Below, piece by piece: positions 43,686-52,661 of a DNA stretch of 64,000 nt. Origin of the DNA: Agromyces fucosus (GTDB lineage Bacteria > Actinomycetota > Actinomycetes > Actinomycetales > Microbacteriaceae); contig NZ_SDPO01000002.1 in NCBI RefSeq assembly GCF_004134865.1, positions 930,001-994,000 of the forward strand. Direction: 5' to 3'. Numbering within the stretch: the stretch's first letter is position 1; every line of letters starts with the position of its first letter. The position numbers and the translations under genes are program-made. The notes under the pieces were generated by a model, which was given only the letters and a program-made list of their open reading frames with translations, was not told where the DNA came from and searched no databases.

Positions 43686-43818
43686 CGGCGGCCGGCGCCG
43701 GCGGGCGCGAACCCCGCGAATGCGACCTTCGGCCCGCTGTCGCGAGCCCGGCGCAGCAGATAGGGTGAACCGACCGGCGCGCCGAGGGGTGGCACGCCAC
43801 CCTACGGTTGGAGGCGCA

Positions 43819-44295
43819 GTGCGGCGAGCAGTCGGTGGTATCGGGGCATCCGTCACGCTCGGAACGGTCGCCGTGGCGCTGCTCCTGAGCGGATGCGTCG
43901 CGGCACCCACGCCCCCGCCGGTGACGATCGTCGCGACCGTCACCGCGACCCCGAAGCCCAAGCCGACTCCGACGCCCACCGCGCCCCCGGCCGAACCCGC
44001 ACCCGCGCCGGCCCCCGCCCCCGAGCCGGTGCCGAATGCGCCCGCCCCCGTCTACGAACCCGGCCCGGCCGTCGACCTCGGGGCGCGCGACGGTGCGAAC
44101 GGCACCCCGTCGCTCGACGGCAGCGGCATGCCGATCAGCTACGTCGTCGTCGCGGGCGACAGCTTCTTCGACATCGCGCAGCGCTTCGACCTGCCGCAGC
44201 AGCAGCTCCTGCGCATGAACGCGCAGGTGCACGACTTCGGGGAGAACGTCTACATCGGCGACGTCATCAACCTCGACTGGACGAAGACCGGATGA
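43819..44295 (+). CDS. LysM-domain lipoprotein
   Basis: A 158-residue lipoprotein (signal ASVTLGTVAVALLLSGC) with a Pro/Ala/Thr-rich linker (PKPKPTPTPTAPPAEP) and a C-terminal LysM module of about 45 residues (YVVVAGDSFFDIAQRFDLPQ, NVYIGDVINL) that binds peptidoglycan. GTG 43819 is chosen because GGAGG lies just before it; an upstream ATG frame adds an unlikely Arg-rich leader. The next gene overlaps its stop (ATGA). Confidence 0.87.
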   Translation: MRRAVGGIGASVTLGTVAVALLLSGCVAAPTPPPVTIVATVTATPKPKPTPTPTAPPAEPAPAPAPAPEPVPNAPAPVYEPGPAVDLGARDGANGTPSLDGSGMPISYVVVAGDSFFDIAQRFDLPQQQLLRMNAQVHDFGENVYIGDVINLDWTKTG

Positions 44296-44699
44296 CCCCG
44301 GCCGCCGCGACCGAGGTCGTCATCACGATCGCGCCGTGGAACCCCTGGCCGGTGGCGATCCCGCTGCTCGTGCTGCTCGCGGGCGTCGTCGTCTCGTTCG
44401 TCGGCACGCGGCGCCGCTCGAAGCCGCTCCGCGAGCTCGGCTACGTGCTCTTCCTCGTCTCAGCGCTCACCGCTGGCGCGATGGCGTGGACGCTGTCGGG
44501 CATCTGGGACACGCAAGCGCGGGAGCAGGCGCTCGAGGAGCTCGGCTACATCTCGCCCACCTTCAGCGGCGGCATGGCCCTCTCCGACGAGGGCCTGCCG
44601 CCGATCGACTTCACGGCCGAACGCGCCGACGGCACGCGGGTGAGCGGCATGCTGATCGACCAGGGTGATGGGCGCTGGCTCGTGAAGTTGGGCGACTGA
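44292..44699 (+). CDS. Small membrane protein of unknown function, two membrane segments
   Basis: A 135-residue protein with two hydrophobic segments (VAIPLLVLLAGVVVSFVG and LGYVLFLVSALTAGAMAW), a basic loop between them (TRRRSKPLRE) and an extracytoplasmic tail. ATG 44292 overlaps the stop of the LysM lipoprotein gene, so the two are cotranslated and may act together at the cell envelope. The stop codon lies inside a 13-bp tandem repeat (44691-44735). No family recognised. Confidence 0.8.
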   Translation: MTPAAATEVVITIAPWNPWPVAIPLLVLLAGVVVSFVGTRRRSKPLRELGYVLFLVSALTAGAMAWTLSGIWDTQAREQALEELGYISPTFSGGMALSDEGLPPIDFTAERADGTRVSGMLIDQGDGRWLVKLGD

Positions 44700-44735
44700 G
44701 GTCGGCGACTCAGGTCGGCGACTCAGGACGGCGAC
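44691..44735 (+). repeat. 13-bp tandem repeat spanning a stop codon
   Basis: Three near-identical 13-bp units start at 44691, 44704 and 44717 (GGCGACTGAGGTC, GGCGACTCAGGTC, GGCGACTCAGGAC), followed by a partial GGCGAC. The TGA of the membrane-protein gene is in the first unit; the later units have TCA there. The period is not a multiple of three. Confidence 0.85.
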
Positions 44736-44754
44736 GCCGCTCCGGGGCTGAGCG

Positions 44755-46050
44755 CTACGGCGTCGGCCGCACGGGCGGAGCGTCATCGGGCGCGAGGTAT
44801 GCGCCGATCCTCCGGAACAACTCGTCGCCGCCGTTCGAGTACTGGCCTTCGCTGTTGAAGGCCTCCTCCTCGTATGTGACCGCGACCGCGATCGCGATCC
44901 TCTCCGACGGCAGGTAGGCGTTCACCGCCGCGTATCCGTAGAAGAGCGGGTTCTGGAGCAGCCAGTCGCCCGAGATCCACAGTCCGAGTCCGTACGTCGC
45001 GAACTCGTCGAGCGGGCGGCAGTTGACGCAGCCGTCGATCGCGGTCGTCTTTCCGCGCAGGTCGGTCGACGTCATCGCCTCGTACGACTCCTTCGAGAGC
45101 AGCTCGCCCGTGCCGACCGCGATCGCGCTCGTCAGCAGGTCGTCGATGTTGCTCGTCTGGATGGCGCCCTGGCTGATGGTCCACGACGGATTCCAGCCCG
45201 TGGAGTCCTCGTAGAACGGGACTCCCTCGGGGATGTTCAGGAAGGATCGTCGCTCCGAGCTGTAGGCGTGCAGCGCCGGTTCGGGGATCTCCGCGGTGAG
45301 CGAGGCCGTCGTGTTCGCGAGGCCCAGCGGATCGAGGACCCGCTCCTGCAAGGCGTCCTCGAGCGACATCCCCGTGACCTCTTCGAGCACGAGCCCGAGG
45401 ATGACGTAGTTGGTGTGCGCGTAGGCCCAGTTGGTGCCGGGCTCGAACCACAACGGCTTGTCCATCGCGAGGGCGAGCTGGTCCTCCGTCGTCCACGCCT
45501 TGAACGGGTCGGCGTAGGCGATCTCGGCGAACTCCTCGTTGCCGAGCACGAAGTCCTGGTAGCCCGAGGTCATCTGGGCCAGCTGCCCGACCGTGACCTC
45601 GTCGGCGTGCGGCAGGTCGGGCAGGTACATCGAGACCTTGTCGTCGAGGCTCATCTCACCCTCGTCGACGAGTTGCAGCATCAGGGTCGACACGTACGAG
45701 ATCGCGACGGCGCCGTTGCGGAAGTGCATGTCGGGCGTCGCCGGAATCCCCGTCATGGACTCACCCTCGGCGGCGGTCACGATCTCGGCCCCGTCGACCG
45801 ACACCTTCACGATGACGGCCTTCAGGTGCGCCTCCTCCATGTAGTCGCGCACGATCTGCATCACGGCGTCGGCCTTCACGGCGTCGTCAGCTGCGACCTC
45901 ATCGGATGCATCGGGCGCCGTCGATGCCGGAAGGGGGCTCGGTGACGCAGCAGGCGTCGCGCCGCCCGATGTGCATGCGGCGAGCAGGCCCAGCGCGCAT
46001 GCGAACACCACGATTCGCCCGAGCACCGGGCCCCGCCGTGTAGTGGACAT
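44755..46050 (-). CDS. Beta-lactamase/esterase-fold lipoprotein with a degenerate active site
   Basis: A 431-residue lipoprotein (lipobox LAAC) with the serine beta-lactamase-like fold: LQLVDEGEMSLDDKVSMYLP, FEPGTNWAYAHTNYVILGLV, VLDPLGLANT and a C-terminal FYGYAAVNAYLPS. In active relatives the catalytic motif is SxxK within a segment like FRIGSVTK; here the segment reads FRNGAVAISYV, so both Ser and Lys are missing, and the YxN motif reads YAH. It is thus probably a pseudoenzyme, for example a cell-wall binding or sensing protein. ATG 46050. Confidence 0.85.
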   Translation of the reverse strand: MSTTRRGPVLGRIVVFACALGLLAACTSGGATPAASPSPLPASTAPDASDEVAADDAVKADAVMQIVRDYMEEAHLKAVIVKVSVDGAEIVTAAEGESMTGIPATPDMHFRNGAVAISYVSTLMLQLVDEGEMSLDDKVSMYLPDLPHADEVTVGQLAQMTSGYQDFVLGNEEFAEIAYADPFKAWTTEDQLALAMDKPLWFEPGTNWAYAHTNYVILGLVLEEVTGMSLEDALQERVLDPLGLANTTASLTAEIPEPALHAYSSERRSFLNIPEGVPFYEDSTGWNPSWTISQGAIQTSNIDDLLTSAIAVGTGELLSKESYEAMTSTDLRGKTTAIDGCVNCRPLDEFATYGLGLWISGDWLLQNPLFYGYAAVNAYLPSERIAIAVAVTYEEEAFNSEGQYSNGGDELFRRIGAYLAPDDAPPVRPTP

Positions 46051-46132
46051 GACTGAGTGTCCCGCCGCGCAAGGTGAGATAACAACAGTTCCGGCCGTTC
46101 GGGGGGTCCGGTACCGGGCTCCCTCGAGCCGA

Positions 46133-47524
46133 TCAGGGGGTGTCGAAGAGCGCCTGGCCCACGAACTCGCCCTCGGCGACGCCGCCCGGCACCGCGAAGA
46201 TCGCCGACCCGACGTGCTTCAGGTATTCGTTCAGCCCGTCGCGCGCGAGGTTCCGCTGCACGTCGATGAACTGCTGCGGCGAACGCTGGAACGACAGGAA
46301 GAAGAGCCCGGCGTCGAGCCGGCCGAGCGAGTCGTTGCCGTCGACGAAGTTGTATCCCCTGCGGAGCATACGAGCTCCGCCGTTCGACGTCGGGTGCGCG
46401 AGCCGCACATGCGCGTCGGTGCCGATGAGCGGCGCATCGGTCGCTCCGGTCTTCTCGAAATCGGGCTCGGTGAACTCGGTGCCGCCCGAGAGCGGCGCGC
46501 CCTCGCCCTTCGAGCGCCCCACGAGCTGTTCCTGCTCGCCGAGCTGCACGCGGTCCCAGTTCTCGATGATCATGCGGATGCGGCGTGCCACGAGGTACGA
46601 GCCGCCCTCGAGCCACGCCGGCTGGTCGCTCGCGTTCACCCAGATCTGCTCGTCGACGGTTGCCGTCTCCTCGGCCTTGACGTTCGCCGTGCCGTCCTTG
46701 AAGCCGAAGAGGTTGCGGGGCGTCGCCTGGGTCGTCGAGGTCGACGAGGTGCGACCGAAGCCGAGCTGCGACCAGCGCAGGCTCGCGCGGCCGAAGGCGA
46801 TGCGGCTGAGGTTGCGGATCGCGTGCACGGCGACCTGCGGATCGTCGGCGCACGCCTGGATGCAGAGGTCGCCGCCGGAGATCTCGGGCACGAGCGCGTC
46901 GCCCTGGAAGCGCGGGAGCGGCTCGAGCAGGGCCGGGCGCCGGGTCGCGATGCCGAAGCGGTCGGCGCCCTCGGCGTCGGCGAAGAGGCCGGGGCCGAAC
47001 CCGAACGTGATCGTGAGCCCGCTCGCGGGCAGGCCGAGCGCCTCGCCGGTGTCGGCCGGCGGCGCGTAGTCGGAGCCGCCGACGGCCCCGCCCTCGGCGA
47101 CCTCGAGCCCCTGGCTCAGTCGCGCCGCAGCGTCCGTCCACTCGGTCAGCAGCGCGATGAGGCCCTCGCGGTCGAGCGTCTCGGCGACGTCGAACGCCGC
47201 GAAGTGCAGACGGTCCTGAGCCGGGGTCACGATGCCGGCCTGGTGCTCGCCGAAGAACGGGTAGACGGATGCCGCGGGGCCCGAGGCATCCGCCCCGCCC
47301 GTCACGGCAACGGCGACGCCGGCCCCCGCTGCAGCCCCGACGACGGCGCCGGCCGCGCCCGCGCCCAGGAGCCCGAAGAGACCACGGCGACTCACGCCGG
47401 CCTCCGCCGGTCGAGCAGGCGCTCCAGCGCCGTCTCGAGACCCCTGCTCCGATTCGGAGACAGGTCTCGAGACGGTCGCTCCCTCGTCGCGTCCTTCTCG
47501 ACCGGCGTCGCGCTCCTCGACCAT
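46133..47524 (-). CDS. efeB: EfeB, Tat-exported Dyp-type heme peroxidase of the ferrous-iron importer
   Basis: A 463-residue Dyp-type peroxidase that works outside the membrane with EfeO and EfeU. The Tat signal is VSRRGLFGLLG (44-54) followed by an Ala/Gly hydrophobic stretch; the family GxxDG motif is in FGFKDGTANV and the C-terminal part has the heme-pocket His/Arg region (VRLAHPTSNGGARMLRRGYN). ATG 47524 overlaps the efeO stop by one base (TGATG). About 40 residues before the Tat motif are encoded by a dispersed palindromic repeat; GTG 47395 directly before SRRGLF is an alternative start. Confidence 0.94.
   Translation of the reverse strand: MVEERDAGREGRDEGATVSRPVSESEQGSRDGAGAPARPAEAGVSRRGLFGLLGAGAAGAVVGAAAGAGVAVAVTGGADASGPAASVYPFFGEHQAGIVTPAQDRLHFAAFDVAETLDREGLIALLTEWTDAAARLSQGLEVAEGGAVGGSDYAPPADTGEALGLPASGLTITFGFGPGLFADAEGADRFGIATRRPALLEPLPRFQGDALVPEISGGDLCIQACADDPQVAVHAIRNLSRIAFGRASLRWSQLGFGRTSSTSTTQATPRNLFGFKDGTANVKAEETATVDEQIWVNASDQPAWLEGGSYLVARRIRMIIENWDRVQLGEQEQLVGRSKGEGAPLSGGTEFTEPDFEKTGATDAPLIGTDAHVRLAHPTSNGGARMLRRGYNFVDGNDSLGRLDAGLFFLSFQRSPQQFIDVQRNLARDGLNEYLKHVGSAIFAVPGGVAEGEFVGQALFDTP
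47409..47522. repeat. Dispersed palindromic element inside the efeB 5' end
   Basis: An inverted repeat has a left arm at 47409-47443 (GGTCGAGCAGGCGCTCC to GTCTCGAGACCC) and a right arm at 47463-47503 (GGTCTCGAGACGG to TTCTCGACC), plus a third CTCCTCGACC end at 47513-47522. It belongs to the same family as the element at 1583-1711: same GGT(C/T)GAG ends and (G)GTCTCGA inner ends. Confidence 0.75.
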
Positions 47525-48729
47525 CAGGCCCCGAGCACCGTCGCGGTGAGCTGCGAGAGCGGCTCGGCGAGCGCGTTGACCTCGTCGCTGAGCGTCTTCT
47601 TGTCGACATCGGTCAGGGTCGCATAGTCGACGAAGCCCGATTCGAGGGAGCCGTACTCGGCGAGCGCGGCCTCGAGGGCGGCGAACTGCTCGTCGATCTC
47701 GGTCGCGAGCGCCGTGCCCTCGTCGCCCTTCGACTCGGCGAGCGCGCGCACCGCGCCGAAGGCGACGCCGGCGCCCTGCACGTTGGCGGCGAAGTCGGAG
47801 AGGTCGGTGCCCGACCACCAGTCCTCCTCACCGGTGATCTTGCCGGCGGCGACCTCGTCGAGCAGCGCGATCGCGCCGTTCGAGATGGCGTCGAGCGAGA
47901 CGGTGAAGTCGTCGGCGGTCACGAGGTCGTGGAGCTCGGTGACATCCGCGACGAGGCCGTCGGCGTACGCCTGACGTTCCTCGGGCGTCGAGGGAGCCCA
48001 GTCGAGGAACGCGTCCTGCCCGTCGGAGTTGAGGTCACCGGGGGCCGGGGCCCAGAGGTCCTTCTCGATGCGGTGGAAACCGGTCCACTCGAGGCCGTCG
48101 GCCACGGCGTCGACCTCGCGGAAGTCGATCTTCGGGTCGAGGTCGCCGAACGCCTCGGCCGTGGGCTCGATGCGCTCGTAGGGCACGCGGGTCGCGGCGA
48201 AGAGCGATCGGGCGGTCTCGTCGTCGCCGGCGGCGTAGGCCGCGGCGAACGCCTCGACGAGCGGCAGCAGCTCGGCCGACTGCGAGCGCACGTAGGCGAG
48301 GTACTCCGTCACGGCCTGGTCGGAGAGCTCCTCGTCGCCGGCCGACACCGCCGATGCCTCGCCCGTCACGGTGAACTCGGCGAGGCCGATCGGTGCGCCG
48401 ACCTGCTGGAACTTGCACGCCGTGTAGTACGTGCCCGGCTCGAGGTGGGCGGTGAAGTCGATCTCCTGGCCGGGGGTCACGTTCTCCTTCTCGCCCACGA
48501 TGCGCAGCTGGTCGTCGGCGAGGATCTCGAACTCGTTCACGTCGGTGCCGTTGTTCGCGAGGGCGAACGTCACGGCGCCGGCGGGCGCGGTGGCGGCGGC
48601 CACGGCGCATCCGTCATCGGTGATGTCGACGGCGATCGCCGATGCGAGGTCGGCTTTCGCGACGCAGCCGGTGAGGGCGAGCGCGAGTGCGGTCACGGCA
48701 GCGGATGCCGCGAGGGCGCGTCGGGTCAT
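47524..48729 (-). CDS. efeO: EfeO, iron-binding lipoprotein of the ferrous-iron importer
   Basis: A 401-residue lipoprotein (lipobox LTGC) with an N-terminal cupredoxin-like domain (VTFALANNGTDVNEFEILAD, PGTYYTACKFQQ) and a C-terminal M75/imelysin-like domain carrying the metal-binding HxxE in GFHRIEKDLW. It captures iron outside the membrane. ATG 48729 follows AGGAGC; the upstream frame is not used. It sits between efeU and efeB. Confidence 0.95.
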   Translation of the reverse strand: MTRRALAASAAVTALALALTGCVAKADLASAIAVDITDDGCAVAAATAPAGAVTFALANNGTDVNEFEILADDQLRIVGEKENVTPGQEIDFTAHLEPGTYYTACKFQQVGAPIGLAEFTVTGEASAVSAGDEELSDQAVTEYLAYVRSQSAELLPLVEAFAAAYAAGDDETARSLFAATRVPYERIEPTAEAFGDLDPKIDFREVDAVADGLEWTGFHRIEKDLWAPAPGDLNSDGQDAFLDWAPSTPEERQAYADGLVADVTELHDLVTADDFTVSLDAISNGAIALLDEVAAGKITGEEDWWSGTDLSDFAANVQGAGVAFGAVRALAESKGDEGTALATEIDEQFAALEAALAEYGSLESGFVDYATLTDVDKKTLSDEVNALAEPLSQLTATVLGA

Positions 48730-48775
48730 GGATGCTCCTGGATTCGAGGTGGGGTGAGACGGGGGGTGGTCGGGG

Positions 48776-49645
48776 TCAGTTCGCCGCAACGGCGGCGGTC
48801 GTCGGCGCGGCCGAGGCGGGAGCCACGGCGGTCACCGGCCGGCGTCGGCGGTGCAGCATGCCGAGGTAGAGCGTCGTCGTGATCGCGACGTAGAGCACCC
48901 ACCCGATGACCTGGGCCCAGGTCGGCTCGGGGGTGAAGTTGAAGATGCCCGCGAGCACGGTGCCGTACCAGCTGCCCGGCGGCACGGCCTCGACGAGGCT
49001 GAACGCGTGCGTGCCCCAGCCCGGGATCACCGACGCCTCCTGCAGGTCGCCGATGCCGTACACGAGCACGCCCGCCGCCACGAGGATGAGGAAGAGCCCG
49101 GTCCACGTGAAGAACCTCGAGAGGTTGATGCGCACGAGCCCGCGGGAGATGCCCCACGAGATGACGATCGCGGTCACGATGCCGAGCAGCGCGCCGACGG
49201 TGCCGAGCACGGGGTCGTTGCCGCCCGAGACGTTGGCCCAGACGAAGAGGGCGGTCTCGATGCCCTCGCGCCCGACGGCGAGCGCGCCGAGCAGCACGAT
49301 GGCGAACCACGACCGGTCGACGGCGGCGTCGACCTGGCCGCGCAGCTCCTTCGAGAGGCCGGCGCCGTGCGTGCCCATCCAGAAGATCATCCAGGTCACG
49401 AGCGCGACCGCGACGAGGGAGAGCGTGCCGCCGAGCATCTCCTGCGCCTGGAACGTCATGGCGTACGGGCCCCACGTGAGCAGCGCACCGACGCCGAGCG
49501 AGACGGCGACGGCGATGCCGATGCCGAACCAGAGGCGGCCGAAGAGGTCGCGGCGGCCGATCTTGCCGAGGTAGGCGATGAGGATGCCGACGATGAGCCC
49601 CGCCTCGAGGCCTTCGCGAAGGCCGATCAGGTAGTTGGCGAGCAC
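48776..49645 (-). CDS. efeU: EfeU, FTR1-family iron permease
   Basis: A 289-residue membrane permease with seven segments and the two REXXE iron-path motifs, REGLE (10-14) and REGIE (126-130). It transports iron after oxidation by the EfeB/EfeO partners. The start is GTG 49645 with GGGAGA upstream. Thirty to fifty nucleotides upstream lies a DtxR/IdeR-type iron box, so the operon should be repressed when iron is plentiful. Confidence 0.95.
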   Translation of the reverse strand: MLANYLIGLREGLEAGLIVGILIAYLGKIGRRDLFGRLWFGIGIAVAVSLGVGALLTWGPYAMTFQAQEMLGGTLSLVAVALVTWMIFWMGTHGAGLSKELRGQVDAAVDRSWFAIVLLGALAVGREGIETALFVWANVSGGNDPVLGTVGALLGIVTAIVISWGISRGLVRINLSRFFTWTGLFLILVAAGVLVYGIGDLQEASVIPGWGTHAFSLVEAVPPGSWYGTVLAGIFNFTPEPTWAQVIGWVLYVAITTTLYLGMLHRRRRPVTAVAPASAAPTTAAVAAN

Positions 49646-49674
49646 GCGCGTCTCCCGGTACGAATGGAGTGGAT

Positions 49675-49693
49675 TGAGCTAAGGCTAACCTAA
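49675..49693. promoter_or_regulatory. Iron box (DtxR/IdeR-type) controlling efeUOB
   Basis: The right half CTAACCTAA (49685-49693) matches the iron-box consensus TTAGGTTAGSCTAACCTAA at all nine positions and the left half TGAGCTAAG at six of nine, giving 15 of 19 if either base is allowed at the central S. Confidence 0.75.
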
Positions 49694-49798
49694 GGTGCTC
49701 GTTCCCGCGAACCTCGGTCGTCACATCGGATTGCCATGCTGGTCACGGTTTTCGCGGGCGGATGACACCGGCCGCGCACAGGGGCGTAGCGTGGGTTC

Positions 49799-51934
49799 GT
49801 GCTGACTCCGCCGAAGACCGACAAGCGACCCACCGAACGCGTGCACCACGGCGACGTCGTCGTCGACGACTACGAGTGGCTGCGCGACAAGGACGACCCC
49901 GAGGTGCTCGCGCACCTGCACGAGGAGAACGCCTTCACGAAGGCGCGCACCGAGCACCTCTCGATCCTGCAGGAGCAGATCTTCGAGGAGATCACGACCC
50001 GCACCAAGGAGACCGACCTCAGCGTGCCGACCCGCGAGGGCGACTGGTGGTACTACACCCGCACCGTCGAGGGCCGCGAATACGGCATCCACTGCCGGGT
50101 GCCCGCCGCAGGCCCCGACGACTGGGAGCCCCCCGTGACGGATGACTCGGGCTCCCCACTGCCCGGCGAGCAGGTGCTGCTCGACGACAACGCAGAGGCC
50201 GAGGGCCACGACTTCTACTCGCTCGGCAGCTTCGACGTCACGGCCGACGGCGCGACCCTGCTCTACGCGACCGACCTCGAGGGCGATGAGCGGTACACGA
50301 TCCGGCTCCGCTCGCTCGACGGCTCGGGGCGGGAGTACGACGACGTCATCGAGGGCACCTCGAGCGGAGCGACGTTCGACCCGAGCGGGCGCTTCGTGTT
50401 CTACGCGACGGTCGACGAGTCGTGGAGGCCCGACACGATCTGGCGGCACGAGATCGGCACCGCGGCATCCGACGACGTCTCGGTCTTCTCCGAGCCCGAC
50501 GAGCGCTTCTGGCTCGGCGTCGGCGTGACGCGGAGCCGCAGGTTCCTCGTGATCGAGGCGGGCTCCAACGTCACGAGCGAGACCTGGCTGCTCGACGCCG
50601 CCGAACCGACGGGCGAGTTCTCCGTCGTCTGGCCCCGCAAAGACGGGGTGGAGTACGACGTCGAGCACGTCGTCGCCGGCGGCAAGGACCGCCTGCTCAT
50701 CGTGCACAACGACCAGGCCGTGAACTTCGAGCTCGTGAGCGTCGCGGCATCCGACCCGCAGGGCGACCGGCGCACGCTACTGCCCCACGACCCGGCCGTG
50801 CGACTCGAGGGCGTCGACGCGTTCCGCGACTTCGTCGCCGTCGAGTACCGCCGCGAGGGGTTGCCGCGCGTGGCCGTCGCGAAGGTGCCGGCGGCCGGCC
50901 TCCCGGCCGACGCCACGCCCGACGACACCCTGCACGAGCTCGCCTTCGACGAGGCCCTCTTCGCGGTGGGCCTCTCGGGCAACCCCGACTGGGCGCAGCC
51001 GACGTTGCGCATCGGGTACACGAGCTTCGTGACCCCCTCGACGGTCTACGACGTCGTCGTCGCGACGGGCGAGCGACGGCTCCGCAAGCGCCAGGCCGTG
51101 CTCGGCGACTACGACGCGACCCGCTATTCGCAGCGACGCGAGTGGGCGACGGCCGACGACGGCACGCGCATCCCCGTCTCGCTCGTGTATCGGCACGACC
51201 TCGTCGACCTCGGCAGGCCCGCCCCGACCCTGCTCTACGGCTACGGCTCGTACGAGCATTCGATCGACCCGGGCTTCGGCATCCCGCGGCTGTCGCTGCT
51301 CGACCGCGGCATGATCTTCGCCGTGGCCCACGTGCGCGGCGGCGGCGAGATGGGGCGGCTCTGGTACGAGCACGGCAAGAAGCTCGAGAAGCGCAACACC
51401 TTCACCGACTTCGCGGCCGTCGCGCGGCACCTGATCGATGAGGACATCACCGCCCCCGACCGGCTCGTCGCCCAGGGCGGCAGCGCAGGCGGCCTGCTCA
51501 TCGGCGCCGTCGCGAACCTCGCGCCGAAGTACTTCTCGGGCTTCCTCGCCGAGGTTCCCTTCGTCGACCCGCTGACCTCGATCCTCGACCCGTCGCTGCC
51601 GCTGACCGTGATCGAGTGGGACGAGTGGGGCAACCCGCTCGACGACGAGGAGGTCTACTCCTACATGAAGTCGTACTCGCCGATCGAGAACGTGCACGTG
51701 AACCACTACCCGCCGATCCTGGCCGTGACCTCGCTGAACGACACGCGCGTGCTCTACGTCGAGCCGGCGAAGTGGGTGGCGAAGCTCCGCGACGTCGGGG
51801 CCGACCCGCTGCTGAAGATCGAGATGGCGGCCGGGCACGGCGGCGTCTCGGGCCGCTATGCGGCCTGGCGCGAGCGCGCGTTCGCCTACGCGTGGGTCGT
51901 CGACGCGGCGGGGGCGCACCCGAGCGGCGAGTGA
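49799..51934 (+). CDS. Prolyl oligopeptidase-family serine peptidase (S9A, oligopeptidase B-like)
   Basis: A 711-residue cytosolic peptidase with an N-terminal beta-propeller (VDDYEWLRDKDDPEVLAHL at the start, typical) and a C-terminal alpha/beta hydrolase domain. The nucleophile Ser562 is in QGGSAGGLL, preceded by AVAHVRGGGEMGRLWYEHGK; the catalytic Asp is in SLNDTRVLY and the His in AAGHGG. It cleaves short peptides after basic or proline residues. GTG 49799 lacks a Shine-Dalgarno; TAGCGT (49787-49792) ends 6 nt before it, fitting leaderless start. Confidence 0.94.
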   Translation: MLTPPKTDKRPTERVHHGDVVVDDYEWLRDKDDPEVLAHLHEENAFTKARTEHLSILQEQIFEEITTRTKETDLSVPTREGDWWYYTRTVEGREYGIHCRVPAAGPDDWEPPVTDDSGSPLPGEQVLLDDNAEAEGHDFYSLGSFDVTADGATLLYATDLEGDERYTIRLRSLDGSGREYDDVIEGTSSGATFDPSGRFVFYATVDESWRPDTIWRHEIGTAASDDVSVFSEPDERFWLGVGVTRSRRFLVIEAGSNVTSETWLLDAAEPTGEFSVVWPRKDGVEYDVEHVVAGGKDRLLIVHNDQAVNFELVSVAASDPQGDRRTLLPHDPAVRLEGVDAFRDFVAVEYRREGLPRVAVAKVPAAGLPADATPDDTLHELAFDEALFAVGLSGNPDWAQPTLRIGYTSFVTPSTVYDVVVATGERRLRKRQAVLGDYDATRYSQRREWATADDGTRIPVSLVYRHDLVDLGRPAPTLLYGYGSYEHSIDPGFGIPRLSLLDRGMIFAVAHVRGGGEMGRLWYEHGKKLEKRNTFTDFAAVARHLIDEDITAPDRLVAQGGSAGGLLIGAVANLAPKYFSGFLAEVPFVDPLTSILDPSLPLTVIEWDEWGNPLDDEEVYSYMKSYSPIENVHVNHYPPILAVTSLNDTRVLYVEPAKWVAKLRDVGADPLLKIEMAAGHGGVSGRYAAWRERAFAYAWVVDAAGAHPSGE

Positions 51935-51936
51935 GC

Positions 51937-52548
51937 TCAGCGTCGCCGCTCGTAGGTGATGTGCGTCGCGAGCGGGGTGTTCAGCACCTCGACCGGCGTG
52001 AGGGCCGGGTCGTCGATGCCCTCGAAGAGCCGCTCGCCGCCGCCGAGCATCATCGGCGAGATCGTGATGATGATGCGGTCGATGTGGCCGGCGGCGAGGT
52101 ACTGCCGCACAGTGCTCGCGCCGCCCGCGATCGAGATGCGGCCATCGTCGCCGACGGCAGCTCTCGCCTGGGCGAGCGCGTCTTCGATGCCGGTCGTCAC
52201 GAAGTGGAAGGTCGTGCCGCCCTCCATCGGGATCGGGTCGTGCGGGTGGTGCGTGAGCACGTAGACGGGCCCGTGGTACGGCGGGTTCTCGCCCCACCAG
52301 CCCTTCCAGTCCTCGTCGGTCCACTCGCCGCGGATCGGCCCGAACATGTTGCGGCCCATGATGTAGGCATCCGGCGCGAGGATCTGCTCGACGATGCCGG
52401 CGTTCTCGTCGGGCTGCTCGAACATCCACCGGTGCAGGTCTTCGCCGCCTTCGCCGAGCGGGTCGGTACGGGTCTGGTTCGGGCCGGCGACGAATCCGTC
52501 GAGCGAGATCGAGAGGTTGGCCGTGACGAGGCCGTCGTTGAACGTCAT
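51937..52548 (-). CDS. Dihydrofolate reductase-like (RibD C-terminal domain) protein
   Basis: A 203-residue protein of the RibD_C family (VTANLSISLDGFVAGPNQTR, AYIMGRNMFGPIRGEW, ISIAGGASTVRQYLAAGHID and the terminal LFEGID). These are NADPH-dependent reductases related to DHFR, with unknown substrate in most cases. ATG 52548 is preceded by TACGGT (52556-52561, reading left) ending 7 nt before it. It converges on the peptidase gene, 2 nt apart, and is divergent from the flavoprotein at 52662. Confidence 0.92.
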   Translation of the reverse strand: MTFNDGLVTANLSISLDGFVAGPNQTRTDPLGEGGEDLHRWMFEQPDENAGIVEQILAPDAYIMGRNMFGPIRGEWTDEDWKGWWGENPPYHGPVYVLTHHPHDPIPMEGGTTFHFVTTGIEDALAQARAAVGDDGRISIAGGASTVRQYLAAGHIDRIIITISPMMLGGGERLFEGIDDPALTPVEVLNTPLATHITYERRR

Positions 52549-52661
52549 GCGCGACACCGTACGCCGCTCCGCCGACACCCGCATCGGTGCATGCGAACGC
52601 ACCGATTCCGCGCAGAGCGAGCACCGTTCCGGATGTCGCAGGCCGCTGCCAGACTGACGAA

